A stretch of DNA of 64,000 bases from Mermis nigrescens (Eukaryota; Nematoda; Enoplea; Mermithida; Mermithidae). The DNA is taken from positions 14,635,877 to 14,699,876 of the forward strand of contig JAVLUZ010000157.1 of assembly GCA_036768485.1 (NCBI GenBank). Reading direction: 5' to 3'. Below are positions 31,471 to 42,017 of the stretch, one piece after another; position 1 is the first letter of the stretch, and each line of letters begins with the position of its first letter. Both the position numbers and the translations under genes were made by a program. Below the pieces are notes generated by a model that worked only from the letters and a program-made list of their open reading frames with translations, searched no databases and was not told the DNA's origin.

Positions 31471-32596
31471 TTTACTGCTCGATTTGCTTTTTTGTAGCAC
31501 ACGCTGTTTTCACACAAACTGACTAATTTGGCACATTTATACATATGACTTTTGATCTGTGGGTACTAGTGGAAAAATAAATGCAATAAATGATCGAAAT
31601 TCGATCAGCTTTCAGAAAATTAAGTGCAATTTGAATGGTATTATGTACCTACAGTATAACTGCAAGCAAAAGCAAGTACACATGTCCATTGAAGATTGTT
31701 TATACTAGAATGGCCATTTTTAAGATTAACTCAACAACCAAAGCACGGATTTCAATGAAATATAGTGTTTTGAAAAGATAATTCATAAATGAAACTATTT
31801 TGCCGAAAAAATTGTGCTAGCTTATGGCTACAGTATTCTATGCTTGAAAAACCGCCGTTGTTTTGTATCGTCCCCACAGCATACAGGTTCTGTTTTCTAT
31901 TTCGAAAAGTAGCGAAATGGCTAGATATTTCTGTGCTCTAAACTTGTTATCTTTTTGTTTTCCAGTTTTTCAAATAGTCCGTCCTGCAATTTCAATTTAA
32001 TTTTTTTCCAATATGGCTGCCTCCATAAGGTATGCATTTTACTCGTTCGATGTTTCATATTTTTCATTGTTTAAGAACATTTTGGAAGTCCAAAAAAGCT
32101 CTTTCGAATTATATCCTATGTATTTGCCTGATTTAGTATTGTCAATATGGCCGCTAGGAAGGCTGTCATACTGTAACTTTTAAGGTTATCAGCTATTATT
32201 TTGTGAATTTCTGACATATTTCTGAATTTTTTCAGTAAAAAGCTAGAAAATTTAATCTTCTTTGTATTGCGCTATGTCTAATGTTCTGAATCCTTCTAGT
32301 TCGTTCGAAAAAATTTTAAAATCTCAAAATTCTCCATTGTGCGGTGAAAATGGCGCATTTGACGAGGATCGTCGAAAATTCTAAAAGGTATGCTTGAGAA
32401 TAGAAGAAATCTTAGCAGAACTATAATCAGTTTCATTCCAAACGAACCATCCATTTTTGCTGAAGTCTTATTACTGTAATAAATTTTCACTTCAAAAATG
32501 GCATCTATGTATGTACAGTTAAGCTTTAGTAGCAGCTGATTGCCTTAAACTCTTCTTATTATTGCGTAATGTGCTTTGCCTAACATGTGGCGCATC
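31471..32596. other. No gene seen
   Basis: AT-rich sequence with repeated ATGGC-type motifs (GGCTGCCTCC, GGCCGCTAGG, ATGGCGCATTTG) but no exon or repeat that could be confirmed. Confidence 0.35.
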
Positions 32597-32597
32597 T

Positions 32598-32765
32598 ATA
32601 GTCTGTTACACACAACTTCGGTCATAAATTTTAAAACTATTTCCGGCAATAAAGTGACAGATTGCGATTAGAGCATTGTAATGATATGTAATTATCGTAC
32701 TCCTCAGCTTACTGTCGATAAAAATTCTTAAAATTCATGCACGACTTTATGTGAAACAGATTATA
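32598..32765. mobile_element. TA-flanked MITE-1
   Basis: The ends TATAGTCTGTTACACACAAC and TATGTGAAACAGATTATA are inverted. The interior (GACAGATTGCGATTA, CAGCTTACTGTCGAT) matches the other MITE-1 copies. No ORF is present. Confidence 0.8.
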
Positions 32766-33650
32766 ACAGACTGCTGCAGCAACTTGACCCGTAAAATATT
32801 CTGCTACAGTAATAAGCCATAAAGCAAAAATGGGCCGCTTGGAATGGAACAGACTAAAGCTGTTTTTGCACCTGAAATCGTTTTAAAATCTAGTCCATGA
32901 GCAAATGGCTTTATAAATATTATCCGGCGCTAAGCGCCGGAAAAATTGATAAATTATGATCACTGAAGGGCACTTTATGAAACAGATTATTGAGGTTTTT
33001 TGTTGTGTTAACTGATGTAGGCGATGACTTTGCTCGCCATGCAGCAGGCTTAAAAAATAAACTGATTACAACGTTGAAACATTTCCTTTACGCAGAGGAG
33101 AAATAATTTATTTTTTGCTTGGTCGGTTCGCTCAGGTGCTCCTAGAATCCGAAGCGTAAGTCGTGAAACACGAGTACGTGACACAGTTCGAGGGATATGG
33201 ACCTAACGGAAGTAAGCTTATCACTGACTTTATTCGAGGGTAATGTTCTCGCACCTTAGATAGAAGCTGGAGTTTTTCACGCAAAAACTTTTACGAGTAT
33301 CGTGAGTTTGTCACACATGAGCTTGTAGGTCTTAGGAAATCTGGCTGGACCCGAGAACCTGGCGATTGAAATCAGTACCCCATAATTAAATTTTAGGGGA
33401 GTAACTTGAGAATATGGTACTTTCAGAATACTAAGAAATAAACTTCAGAAGAGCGAATTTTTTGCTCAGTACTTAGAACATGTTGAAAGAAAGCGCGGAA
33501 AAAAATTTCATCCATCTATGATCAATATTACAAAAGCTATGGGTTTCGTTAATTAGCATCTTCTCGACCTAAGCAAGCATCTTCTCGACCTAAGTATTTG
33601 AAGATTCAAACAGCTGAATGCAGAATCACATGCATATACCCAATTTACGT

Positions 33651-33762
33651 CGACCTAAGCATCTATACATCGACCTAAGCATCTATACATCGACCTAAGC
33701 ATCTATACATCGATCTAAGCATCTGTACATCGACCTAAGCATCTATACATCGACCTGAGCGG
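33651..33762 (+). repeat. 20-bp minisatellite, five full units plus a part
   Basis: The unit TCGACCTAAGCATCTATACA repeats in perfect 20-bp register with two single-base variants in unit 4 (TCGATCTAAGCATCTGTACA). Single TCGACCTAAG motifs occur just outside (33565-33595, 33770). The same TCGACCTAAG motif is in the inverted ends of the 54164-56222 element. Confidence 0.95.
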
Positions 33763-33899
33763 AAGCCACCTCGACCTAAGTAGCTTAAAACACCTTTTAG
33801 ATATACTAAGCCTAAGCCTAAGTATAATAGAAGCAAAAATTTAGATTTTTGTATATCTTGTCAAGTAAAACCGAAAAAAACATGCAAAAAAATATGAAA

Positions 33900-34811
33900 T
33901 TTTTTTAAGTTTTTCAAAATTTCAAACAGCTTTTCGCGCCTTTTTTCTTTCTTCTCCTTCATTGCTATGCTTCCTCCCGTAATTTCAGCCCATACTATTT
34001 ATTTCTGACAAATGTGTAAGTCCTTGGATCGAGCCGTTTAATCCTCCCACCCAACTCTCACATAGAGAGTTGCCTGCAACTTTGCAAGTATGGCTCAGAT
34101 TTTCGCCAAATTTTTTTCCGCGCTTCAATTTATCATGTTCTACCATTTTGGCAAAAAAATTTGGCATTCCATATTCGTTTTGCTCCTTTTCTAAAAGTAC
34201 CATATTCTTAAGTTTAGCCAATTTTAGGTGCTATTTTTGACAATTTATCTCGATCAGACCCTCCCCCGTTTAATTCGTCGAGTCCCGTGGTTCTATCCCA
34301 TCTTTCAAAAGAGCTAGTCATTTTAGTCAGATATCATTTTAATGATTGACTATGAATGATCATTTGTCAGCAAGAATCGCACAAGGATTATACCCATGAT
34401 AATTTGATTCATTAATACTTGGTATGTATGATATGTGTACATAATGTACAGAAATATGTAGGCAATGCTCACTTCTCTGAAAAAGATAGGTGCTTCTGAT
34501 ACAGCTTTGTAATTCAGTTTTTTGGATTATCTGCAAGTAAGTGTAATTTTTGTAATGGACATGTGTGTACATACTCATATTTTTCTTTTGACGAATTCTA
34601 AAGCACGAGATAAACGATTTGCATACAGTTTCATCTAAAATTATTTGCCTGACTAACAAAAAGCTAGATTCATTCATTAGGAAACTATTGATAAATTGTT
34701 ATTTGAATGGTCTCATTGTAGATACATATTCAAGCGTTTTAAATTGTTAAGTGTCATCGATGTCCAAATAAGATCTAAACACAGTAAGTTTATTTTCCAC
34801 GTCTGTTTCAG
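33900..34811. other. Upstream of HMG gene, no exon recognised
   Basis: AT-rich. Minus-strand frames of 78 and 105 codons (33985-34221, 34360-34677) lack domain or splice support. An upstream exon of the HMG gene could lie here or further out. Confidence 0.35.
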
Positions 34812-34942
34812 ACTTATAAGGAGGAGATGAAAATTCGACCAGTGTACAAGAAGGAGATTTCAATAATATCAAGAAACGGCGTCCCAGTTGAAGTTGAGGT
34901 CAGAATTCCGGCTTCACCGCAAGATGCCACTCGAGAACCTGG
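34812..34942 (+). CDS. HMG gene exon: N-terminal region
   Basis: Acceptor is CGTCTGTTTCAG and donor is CCTGG|GTTTGT (weak). It encodes TYKEEMKIRPVYKKEISIIS, then RNGVPVEVEVRIPASPQDAT. No domain is recognised. It is included because its end phase (2) exactly matches the start phase of the HMG exon at 35666. A variant donor at GAG|GTCAGA would break that phase. Confidence 0.6.
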
Positions 34943-37900
34943 GTTTGTCCAATTAATGATCTTATATATGTAATTTCGTTCTCTTAAATAACTGAAAAGC
35001 TTTGGCTGGACCAAAAATATATATGTACATCATAGACTAAAGTTCTGAACTTCTGCATCAACAGGGAATTTTCTCATGAAGATTGCAATATTAATTTCAA
35101 GAAGGGCTGATCAAACTTTTCGATCACCAAAACCCACATAATAATCTTTGAATCGGGATTCCGGAATGGAGAACTTCTTGTATGCTGTTTTAATGTTTGT
35201 GCTGCTATGTTCATATATTTATTAACGTAAATGCACACAAACGGCGGCCCAAAACTGGATTCCGCCGTACACCCAATACAGGAGAAAACAAGGCTAAACT
35301 TAGCCAAAAATACATAAAGATCGAACCTTTTCTTGCAAAAATGCTTTAATTTCTCAGGTACTTTTTACGCTATTTTAGCATTCGAATCAAATGTTTAGGT
35401 CGTGCTCCAAAGGCCAAGCTACCCCATAGGACTAAGCACCCAAGGGGTTACTTACTCCACATATGGACGAGGGTAGGAGGTTTACACATCCCCCAGAATC
35501 CAGTAGATCCTCGAAAAATCGATAAGCCCCTAGAATTGAATTTTTGGCATAGTTTATTGGGATTTTTGCCGGTTTTGACCCACATAATTTGATTATGGCC
35601 CATATATGCTTATCTAGCCATAAACTAGGTTATTGGATGTGAAATGAATAATGAGATCGTTTTAGGGAGTATATTGTACAAAGAATGCGGCCGCCCCGAC
35701 GCCCCCGATCCGCGTATTCGCTTTTCGTTAAGGACCAGTATTCGATTTATTCTCGCTATTTTCAAATAAAGGACCCTCATGCAGTTATGCGCAGATTAGC
35801 AGATCAATGGGTAGATGAGAAAAACAACAGCACTTATAAAGGACAAGCACTCGCAGATAGGGAAAGGTAGAGAAATGGCTTTAGCGCAAACTTAACATAA
35901 ACTTATTTTACTACGGATGGGCGCGGGGAGTCTAGGGTCTGAACCCCCAGAATACGGGAAGACCCCCAAATCGGAAGACCCCACAATTGAATTTTGGGGC
36001 TATTTTTGGCAATGCGGCCCCACCGCCCTAGAATTTTGTTGCTGCCTATGTATGACACCTATCTATGTCAGTAGCGATTTGCTCGCCGAGCAATATGACT
36101 TTAAAGCTTTATCTAGCGTCATTTTAGTCCTAGTTACTCCGTTTAAAACGTTTAGGGTTTGAATGAATAGGCGTATGTTTCATTATGAGCATATCTTCAT
36201 TACCCAATAAATACCAAGATGAGAAAATAGCGTTTTGGTTAGTGCTTGGTCTCGGCGGTCAATTGCCGTTTAATTAATTACTAGGGTTTTCAGATTTTGC
36301 TTTGCTCGACTGAAATCTAACTAATTGTATTTTAATATGCGTGCCAGTCCATGATTACGTACAGCAACACTTTGTTGATAATAACTTCTTAGAAAAGTAT
36401 TCAAGAGAAAAATAACAAACATATTTAGAAAAAGCATAAAAATCGTACTATCTCATACTAATATTTGCTATAACTCGGGCAGGACGCGAAGGATGTTGAT
36501 CAAAGTCGATCTGATCGCTTTCATCACTATTGTTTAGTTGCATTATCGAGGGCAAATGGATCGTGTAGAAATCAAAATACCTACATTCTTTCTGTGGCCA
36601 TATGCAAAAAAACGTTCCATTAACCGAGACCTGATCATTCAGCCAGGAAATTATTTGCTTCGAGCACTGATATCTTCTAGTTTCAGTCTGAGATACATGA
36701 ATCCTAGTACCTGTGTATGTATATAATAAGTCAATATCTTCGTAACGTGCGGTTCTGGGAAATACGTAGGTACCTCTGCTGTAAGATTGAAAAATTCGTG
36801 ATCGTAACATGACGGATCGTCGTATTTTTGTTTCTTGGCTTAGACCAGCGTTTAGGATAGGAAAAAAGGTTAAGCTAAGGATATACCTATACCTACATGA
36901 TCTTATTAGAAGCTGAGAAGTATGTAGTAACAAGCATAAATAAAGACACGCTAATATACAGGAGCGGAAACCTACAGACTATTTTTGTGTAGGTATTAAA
37001 TTTCGTTGGCATAAACTGAGAAGAACTTATTAAAAAACGAAAGTTAATAAGTCAGTTGTTCGAAGCTTTGAACGAGTCAGCAGTTTGTAGTATGCTGTGT
37101 CTTCGAGATGCAAATTATTCTGTAAGGCTGTTTTCATACTCCCTTATCAAAATAAAACAGAAATCGATTGCTCATCCTTTTCCGGCTCCATCCCCGAACA
37201 TATGAGACGCTGACAACAATATACGGGTTTTAACGAAAAATATTTGGAATTGTAAATTTTTGTCTTATTTTGTCCAGCATTGAAATCCTTGAAGCGTTCA
37301 GTATAGCCCATTATCATCTGTCTGAGATTCTAATATTCATACATGCTCATGATAAGCCAGGTAAGTCAGATAGTTAAAGCTTATCCGTTGTCTCTTAGCA
37401 TAGATTTGTATTTAATCCAACTGCTTTGGCGGGTATTAAGCCTAGGTTAGAAGATTTCAAATATAGGACCTGAATAAATTTATAGTCGAATCCACAGGTG
37501 CACAGAATGGCGGAGCTGGGAGGGTCAGTCGGTCTTGCGGGGGGATAAAAAATTGAGCTTTTATGGGTCAAAATTACCTGAAAAATTGGTATAAGCGCTA
37601 AAATAGCGTTAATACTACGCCATTACACAATTTCTGATCAATTTCAAGCATATATGAAGAAAATTTCCAATTTTTATCCGTTTTTGGCTTTCATTTTACC
37701 TCATTTTCCCCACACAATTTCCCCTTATTCCATTCTGCGGGGTCCAGACCTTACAGCATGGGAATTCCGGCGGAGTCGGGCAAAAAACATTTTTGAAAAG
37801 TTTCTTTTTGGGCTACAAAACGATAGGTACATATCAGAGACACTGTTATTGGACGTTTCAGACAATGCTCATTTTTTCTAAAACATAAAAACGTAAAAAA

Positions 37901-40145
37901 AATTTGAAAAAATTGAGTAAATAAAATATTGTCGGAAAATGTGTATATGGCGCGAAGCGCCAAAAATTTGAGATTTTCGAGCCAAAAATTAGCTTAAACG
38001 CTTAAAGGCACAGTTTTTACAACTTTTTCCAACTTTAACGAAAAATCAGCAATTCTGGGGGGTTCGCAGCCATTTTGCGGGTGATCAATTGCCATTCTTA
38101 GTGTGGGTGGGGTGAAAACCCGCCTCCTCCTCCAAGAATACGTACGGTCTAGACCCCAAACCCCACACGTACATATCTGAAACTGCATGATTTGACAAGC
38201 GGCTCTGTGGCAAAGCTGCTTCAAACCAGAAGCGCAGTACATTTTTTGATCAGTAGATTTCGTACTGCTCTTTATTCATAATTTTTAATAGTCTTTATTT
38301 ATTTTATATGAATTTAGGACAGAAAAGGGTAGGTATTACACGTGGGCGTGGGGGTATGCATCCCCTCAGAAGGTCGAATACCCTCCCCGGAAACCTAAAT
38401 ACCCTTCCCCAGAATTGAAATTTTTGAAATTTTTTCATTTTTTCCCGCAATTTCTTGATGCCAATGGATAGTGCTGGATGAGAAACGTTGAAAAATGGTG
38501 TTTTTTTCGCTATAACCCATTTTTTGACTTTTGAAAAATCTCGCACCTCCCAGAATTTCGGTGGGTATGTACCTAAGTGTATCGAGCAACTGATCGTTGC
38601 TCTATTTTTTATCAGTGGTTTACTAACAAATTTTGTGATATTGTGAGGATTTCAATTACTCTGAGCTGGTGGTACTAACTTCGTCAGTCGTCAGCGATAA
38701 TTTAATGGACATCTACATATCAGTGATTTACATACGTTTTAGTTTTAGCTTTGACAAGAAAGTCAGAATTTTTATCTATTGGTCGGTCATAGCAGTTTTT
38801 CTAAGTATTGGCCAAAATGGCAATTATTTCGAACGATTTCTTGTCAGATATAGACGAGAAATGATCCAATGGATGAAATTGACCGACAATAGAATCCCAC
38901 GCTTTAATCGCCTAAAACGACGCGCCAATAATTTTCCCAAACGACCGTTGAACGCGTTTTTATGCTTTCAAAATAAAATATGGCACCAAATTATTCGGAA
39001 CTGCAATAGCTCGCAGGATGCCGTTAAGGAGGTGGCAATCAGGTAGTCATATCCATAGACGCTAAGCATGACCGATCTGCGGAAGGGTAAACAGATGTCG
39101 GGGTCAAAAACTGAGCTTTTACGGATCCAAAACGACCTCAGCTCAAAAACTGGCATAAATTCTTAGATAGCGTTATAGCAACGTTATTCCAAACTTTCTA
39201 GTAATTTCAAGCACATTGCGGAGAAAATTTATAATTTTATGCACTTTTGGCCTTCATTTATCCCAATTTTCCGAGAAAGTTTCCCATTTGTCCATTCAGC
39301 AGGTCTCTACACCCCTGAACTCACCCTCTCCTACGTGCATGTCTGGTCGTATCGAACTATTTTTTAACAGTAGATAATTTTGCCGGCTGAATAATCGAGT
39401 GGAAAATTTGATAAATAATTTGGCAGGCCCACCGCAGCATCGATCAAAGCCCCTAAATTCCGAAAAAATAATTACCGTTTACTACACAATTTTCAATGCT
39501 AAATCGTTAAGTACTGGTATTTCCGAAACATGTGCATGAAATACACGATGTAAGAACGATATTAAAGCGAAGCTTTCGCGTTTTGTTTTGTTTTTTGTAT
39601 TTTTCGTAGTATATTTCGTGATTCATTGTCTGTGTAAATAGGAGTTTGTACGTATGCAAGTATGTACAGTGTTTTTCAAATTAATATCACCTTTACTTTT
39701 GTGATTATGGTGGTAGATAGATACCTACCTATCTATATACTTGGGCGTGGGGTTCTGGGGGTTGGGGAGGACCCCCCATATAATCTGGAAGACCCCCAAA
39801 AATCGATAGAGCTAAATAAATTTTTCTTGCTATTTTTAAAAAAATTTTGCCCAATCAGATCCTCAATGTACCTACATACTTTTTTGAAAAATGAAAATTC
39901 TGAATTATCTACCATGCAACTGATATCTTTTGATAAAGATTTTTCAGATTTTTGTTTTTATTTGTTCTCTATTACTGTGTTGTGTCTAAATATGTAGATG
40001 GAGAGCAATGACTAGAAGGGACAAAGAACCATACGTCGCCGAAGCTCGTCGCAGAAAAACCAGTATATACAAAACTTTTGAACGAAAGAAAAGAGATGTT
40101 GAACGCTCGCAAGCATGCGAATCAATTGAAAACAGCTGGATTTGA
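34812..40145 (+). CDS. Two-HMG-box protein, four in-phase exons to stop
   Basis: Exons 34812-34942, 35666-35866, 38848-39042 and 39998-40145 join to 675 nt (224 residues plus TGA). All introns are GT-AG and the split codons close correctly (GG|G, AG|A, AG|A). Box 1 starts RPPRRPRSAYSLFVKDQ and ends ALADRERYRREMIQW across a splice. Box 2 starts NFPKRPLNAFLCFQNK and ends WRAMTRRDKEPYVAEA, with a basic tail (RRRKTSIYKTFERKKRD). HMG boxes bend DNA by minor-groove binding. Two boxes with a basic linker are found in TFAM-like mitochondrial and HMGB-like nuclear proteins, and the sequence does not decide between them. The N terminus is open: residue 1 follows an acceptor, so upstream exons or a targeting peptide may be missing. 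There is no acidic tail, which argues against HMGB. Introns contain WY and X repeats. Confidence 0.8.
35666..35866 (+). CDS. HMG gene exon: HMG box 1
   Basis: Acceptor is ATCGTTTTAG and donor is GAAAG|GTAGAG. It encodes EYIVQRMRPPRRPRSAYSLF, then VKDQYSIYSRYFQIKDPHAV, then MRRLADQWVDEKNN and YKGQALADRER. The conserved HMG positions P-R-P-x-S-A-Y-x-x-F and the helix 2 Trp (ADQW) are present. Confidence 0.85.
36448..36933 (-). CDS. Unrecognised 161-codon ORF in HMG intron
   Basis: This is the longest open frame outside simple repeats. It starts MLLHTSQLLIRSCRYRYILS, has a central RRYQCSKQIISWLNDQVSVN, a CIWPQKECRYFDFYTIHLPS stretch, and ends RPARVIANISMR. It is basic and mildly hydrophobic, with no signal peptide, membrane span or known motif. 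Two internal AG acceptor-like sites (near CTAAG and CTTACAG in the minus sense) mean part of it could be an exon rather than a single-exon gene. It could also be chance: in AT-rich DNA a frame of this length is uncommon but not impossible in 64 kb. Confidence 0.25.
   Translation of the reverse strand: MLLHTSQLLIRSCRYRYILSLTFFPILNAGLSQETKIRRSVMLRSRIFQSYSRGTYVFPRTARYEDIDLLYTYTGTRIHVSQTETRRYQCSKQIISWLNDQVSVNGTFFCIWPQKECRYFDFYTIHLPSIMQLNNSDESDQIDFDQHPSRPARVIANISMR
37495..38090 (+). repeat. WY repeat family, W and Y halves
   Basis: W half: GCACAGAATGGCGGAGCTGG, TAAAATAGCGTTAATACTACG, CATTCTGCGGGGTCCAGACC. Y half: ACGTTTCAGACAATGCTC and the palindrome GGCGCGAAGCGCC (37950-37962). It ends GGGGTTCGCAGCCATTTTGC. 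The parallel copy is at 8195-8900. Confidence 0.6.
38337..38575 (-). mobile_element. hAT-like MITE, family X
   Basis: It starts TACACGTGGGCGTGGGGGTA with family X interior in reverse (GGATAGTGCTGGATGAGAAA). The right end is decayed (AATTTCGGTGGGTATG), so a TSD cannot be set. Confidence 0.7.
38848..39042 (+). CDS. HMG gene exon: linker and first part of HMG box 2
   Basis: Acceptor is TTTCTTGTCAG and donor is ATCAG|GTAGTC. It encodes YRREMIQWMKLTDNRIPRFN, then RLKRRANNFPKRPLNAFLCF and QNKIWHQIIRNC to EVAIR. The first residues finish box 1 helix 3. The KRP-x-NAF motif opens box 2. Confidence 0.82.
39055..39345 (+). repeat. WY repeat family, W half
   Basis: It lies directly after the box 2 donor. 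Blocks shared with 8210-8500 and 37500-37750 include AAAACTGAGCTTTTACGG, AACTGGCATAAA, GATAGCGTTATA and GTCCATTCAGCAGGTCTCTA. Confidence 0.5.
39998..40145 (+). CDS. HMG gene terminal exon: end of HMG box 2, basic tail, stop
   Basis: Acceptor is AAATATGTAG. It encodes (R)WRAMTRRDKEPYVAEARRRK, then TSIYKTFERKKRDVERSQAC and ESIENSWI-TGA. W-x-x-M-x-x-x-x-K-x-P-Y/F-x-x-E-A is the classic second half of an HMG box. A poly-A-like ATTAAA follows at 40208. Confidence 0.82.
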
Positions 40146-40149
40146 AAAG

Positions 40150-41850
40150 ACAGAAGTTTGAGGCAATGAAAAATAGGCTGGAAAAATATTATAAAATCAA
40201 GTGATCAATTAAATCTTGCTTAATATAATACTTAAACCACCAACAGCGGTTTCTTTATTCCGAGGTTGCGATTTGAAAAATGCGTATGAACAAGGTGTGT
40301 ACTACCGCATTAAACAGTTTTGTCATTTACTTACATAGTACAAGGTACATGGTTGTTTTTATTGACTGACTGCTTACAGCGCACAAATACTTGTAATTGA
40401 GTAAATTATGACATGTCTATTTTACATAATGTGATAAGTAGAAATTCGTCTTTATGAGACGAAAATGCAGAAATATGATTCGAAAACACCGATTTTTTGC
40501 CAAATTTCGAAAATCGGAATAAATTCAGCTTACACTATTTTCGGTTTACAGTTGTAACTTAAGGGGTTTTATGCGCATAGTTGCTATTGGAGCTATATTA
40601 GCGCGCCGCTATGGACTTGCTGATTTAGTACTTGCAGTATGTACGGATGACTAAAGCGGCAGCACGCCGCCGGGGAAGATACCCAACACACAACAACTAC
40701 GAAAGCAACAACCCACACTAAGTACCTTCAGGGCTTACCTAAGTACCTTGCTATACCTAGCGCTGGTCAGGGTGCTACGGCAATATGCCTTTACTCTACC
40801 TCTTGACCCTAAATACCTACTACCTAAAATCTCCACGGACGTAGCAGGTCCGGTACCTATGGAGATTGCGGGAGGGGAAATCCGACCGCAATACCCTACA
40901 CAGGAGTAATTAGCTAGCCCTGGTATTTGCCCAAGGTCCTCAGACCTATTTTGGACCAAAAGAATATTTTTCGCGATAAAAACCAAGAAGTTTCGCTTGA
41001 GAATACTTAAAGCGAAACGAATTACAAATTTCGATTTTACTAGCACTCTGAACGATAAATATAACAACAAAGAGCTCTATTCCGGGCTGTCATCTTCTAT
41101 AAAAATTATGTAATAATTTTTATAGTTTTTTGGTTCGAAAAGGATTGTAGAATTTTGAAGAAAATATATAACGAAAAAGGTTTTACCCTATCTAATTCCG
41201 GCGATAGCAAATGTCGAAGCCGGCCAATTCAATTCCCACAACTACCTGCATTATAATGCAACTCTAGGTAGTTAATTTTCTAGCTTTATATACACCAAAC
41301 AATTTTACAGACTGGCGTTCACAGAGTCGATGTCGACACGTCAGGAAATAAAAATGACGCACTAGACGCTACTCAAGCCGAACGAATAATAATAATAATG
41401 GCTGAGGGGGATGTACAGTAAGAGAGAAAAAGAAAAGAGAAGGTAATGTTTTTATAACAAAAATGAGCGCTACTTGCGCATGGATTTTTCCGTTCTCCGC
41501 ACAGGCTTAACGTGAATAGCGGTCATGTCGCCTATGTTTTAAATGTAAAGAAATAAAAGGAGACTTATTTGGGTTCCACAGGCTAAACGCATTAGTGTGT
41601 CCCTCGCAACACATAGCGAAGTAGGTCCAACCAAAAGACGCTGCGTGACTGGATCGCCTCCGCACATCCTACTGTCAGAATCTATCCGACTGTAAAGTGG
41701 TCGGTAAACATGGCTGGATCGCCAGACTGGAACTCACAGACCGGATGGTCATACTAGACGCACTAATGTGCGTTATGGTCGTTGGTGTAAACGACCCGTG
41801 TAGATACACTATCTACACAGTACTTTTGCCGCTGCGTTTCGGACGTAATA
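40150..41850. other. No gene seen; GC-richer blocks of unknown origin
   Basis: 40600-40900 and 41560-41830 are less AT-rich than their surroundings and have non-repeat-like sequence. Frames of 111 codons (40735-41070, minus) and 74 codons (41697-41921, plus) show no domain. They could be decayed retroelement or LTR pieces, which I could not confirm. Confidence 0.35.
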
Positions 41851-41852
41851 AC

Positions 41853-42017
41853 CAGGCACGTAGCTGTGGGGGGACTGGGGGGTCCGGACCCGCCAAAATT
41901 CAGAAAAAGCCGGAAAAATAGGACTTTTTACTCGTTATTTTGTGCTATTTTTGGCTTAGACCCCCCAAAATTGGTGTTGGTCTCCCCAAAATAGGAGGGC
42001 CAGCTACGTGCTTGGTA
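41853..42017. mobile_element. Short MITE, about 165 bp
   Basis: Inverted ends CCAGGCACGTAGCTGTGGG and CCAGCTACGTGCTTGG. Flanks GTAATAA and GTAATAACT are consistent with a direct duplication of at least 7 bp (GGTAATAA-like), as expected for hAT. The same end appears at 61845-61862 (CAGCTACGTGCCTGG) inside a Helitron copy. Confidence 0.7.

Larger units (their letters stand above)
35867..38847 (+). other. HMG gene intron 2 with repeats
   Basis: It holds a possible short hAT-like MITE at 35917-36055 (GGATGGGCGCGGGGAG to GCTGCCTATGTATG), a 161-codon minus-strand ORF (36448-36933), a WY repeat (37495-38090) and a family X MITE (38337-38575). The rest is AT-rich. Confidence 0.6.

Noticed and set aside
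33651..33762. CRISPR-like array
   Set aside because: Units are contiguous 20-bp repeats with no spacers, in a eukaryotic genome. It is a minisatellite.
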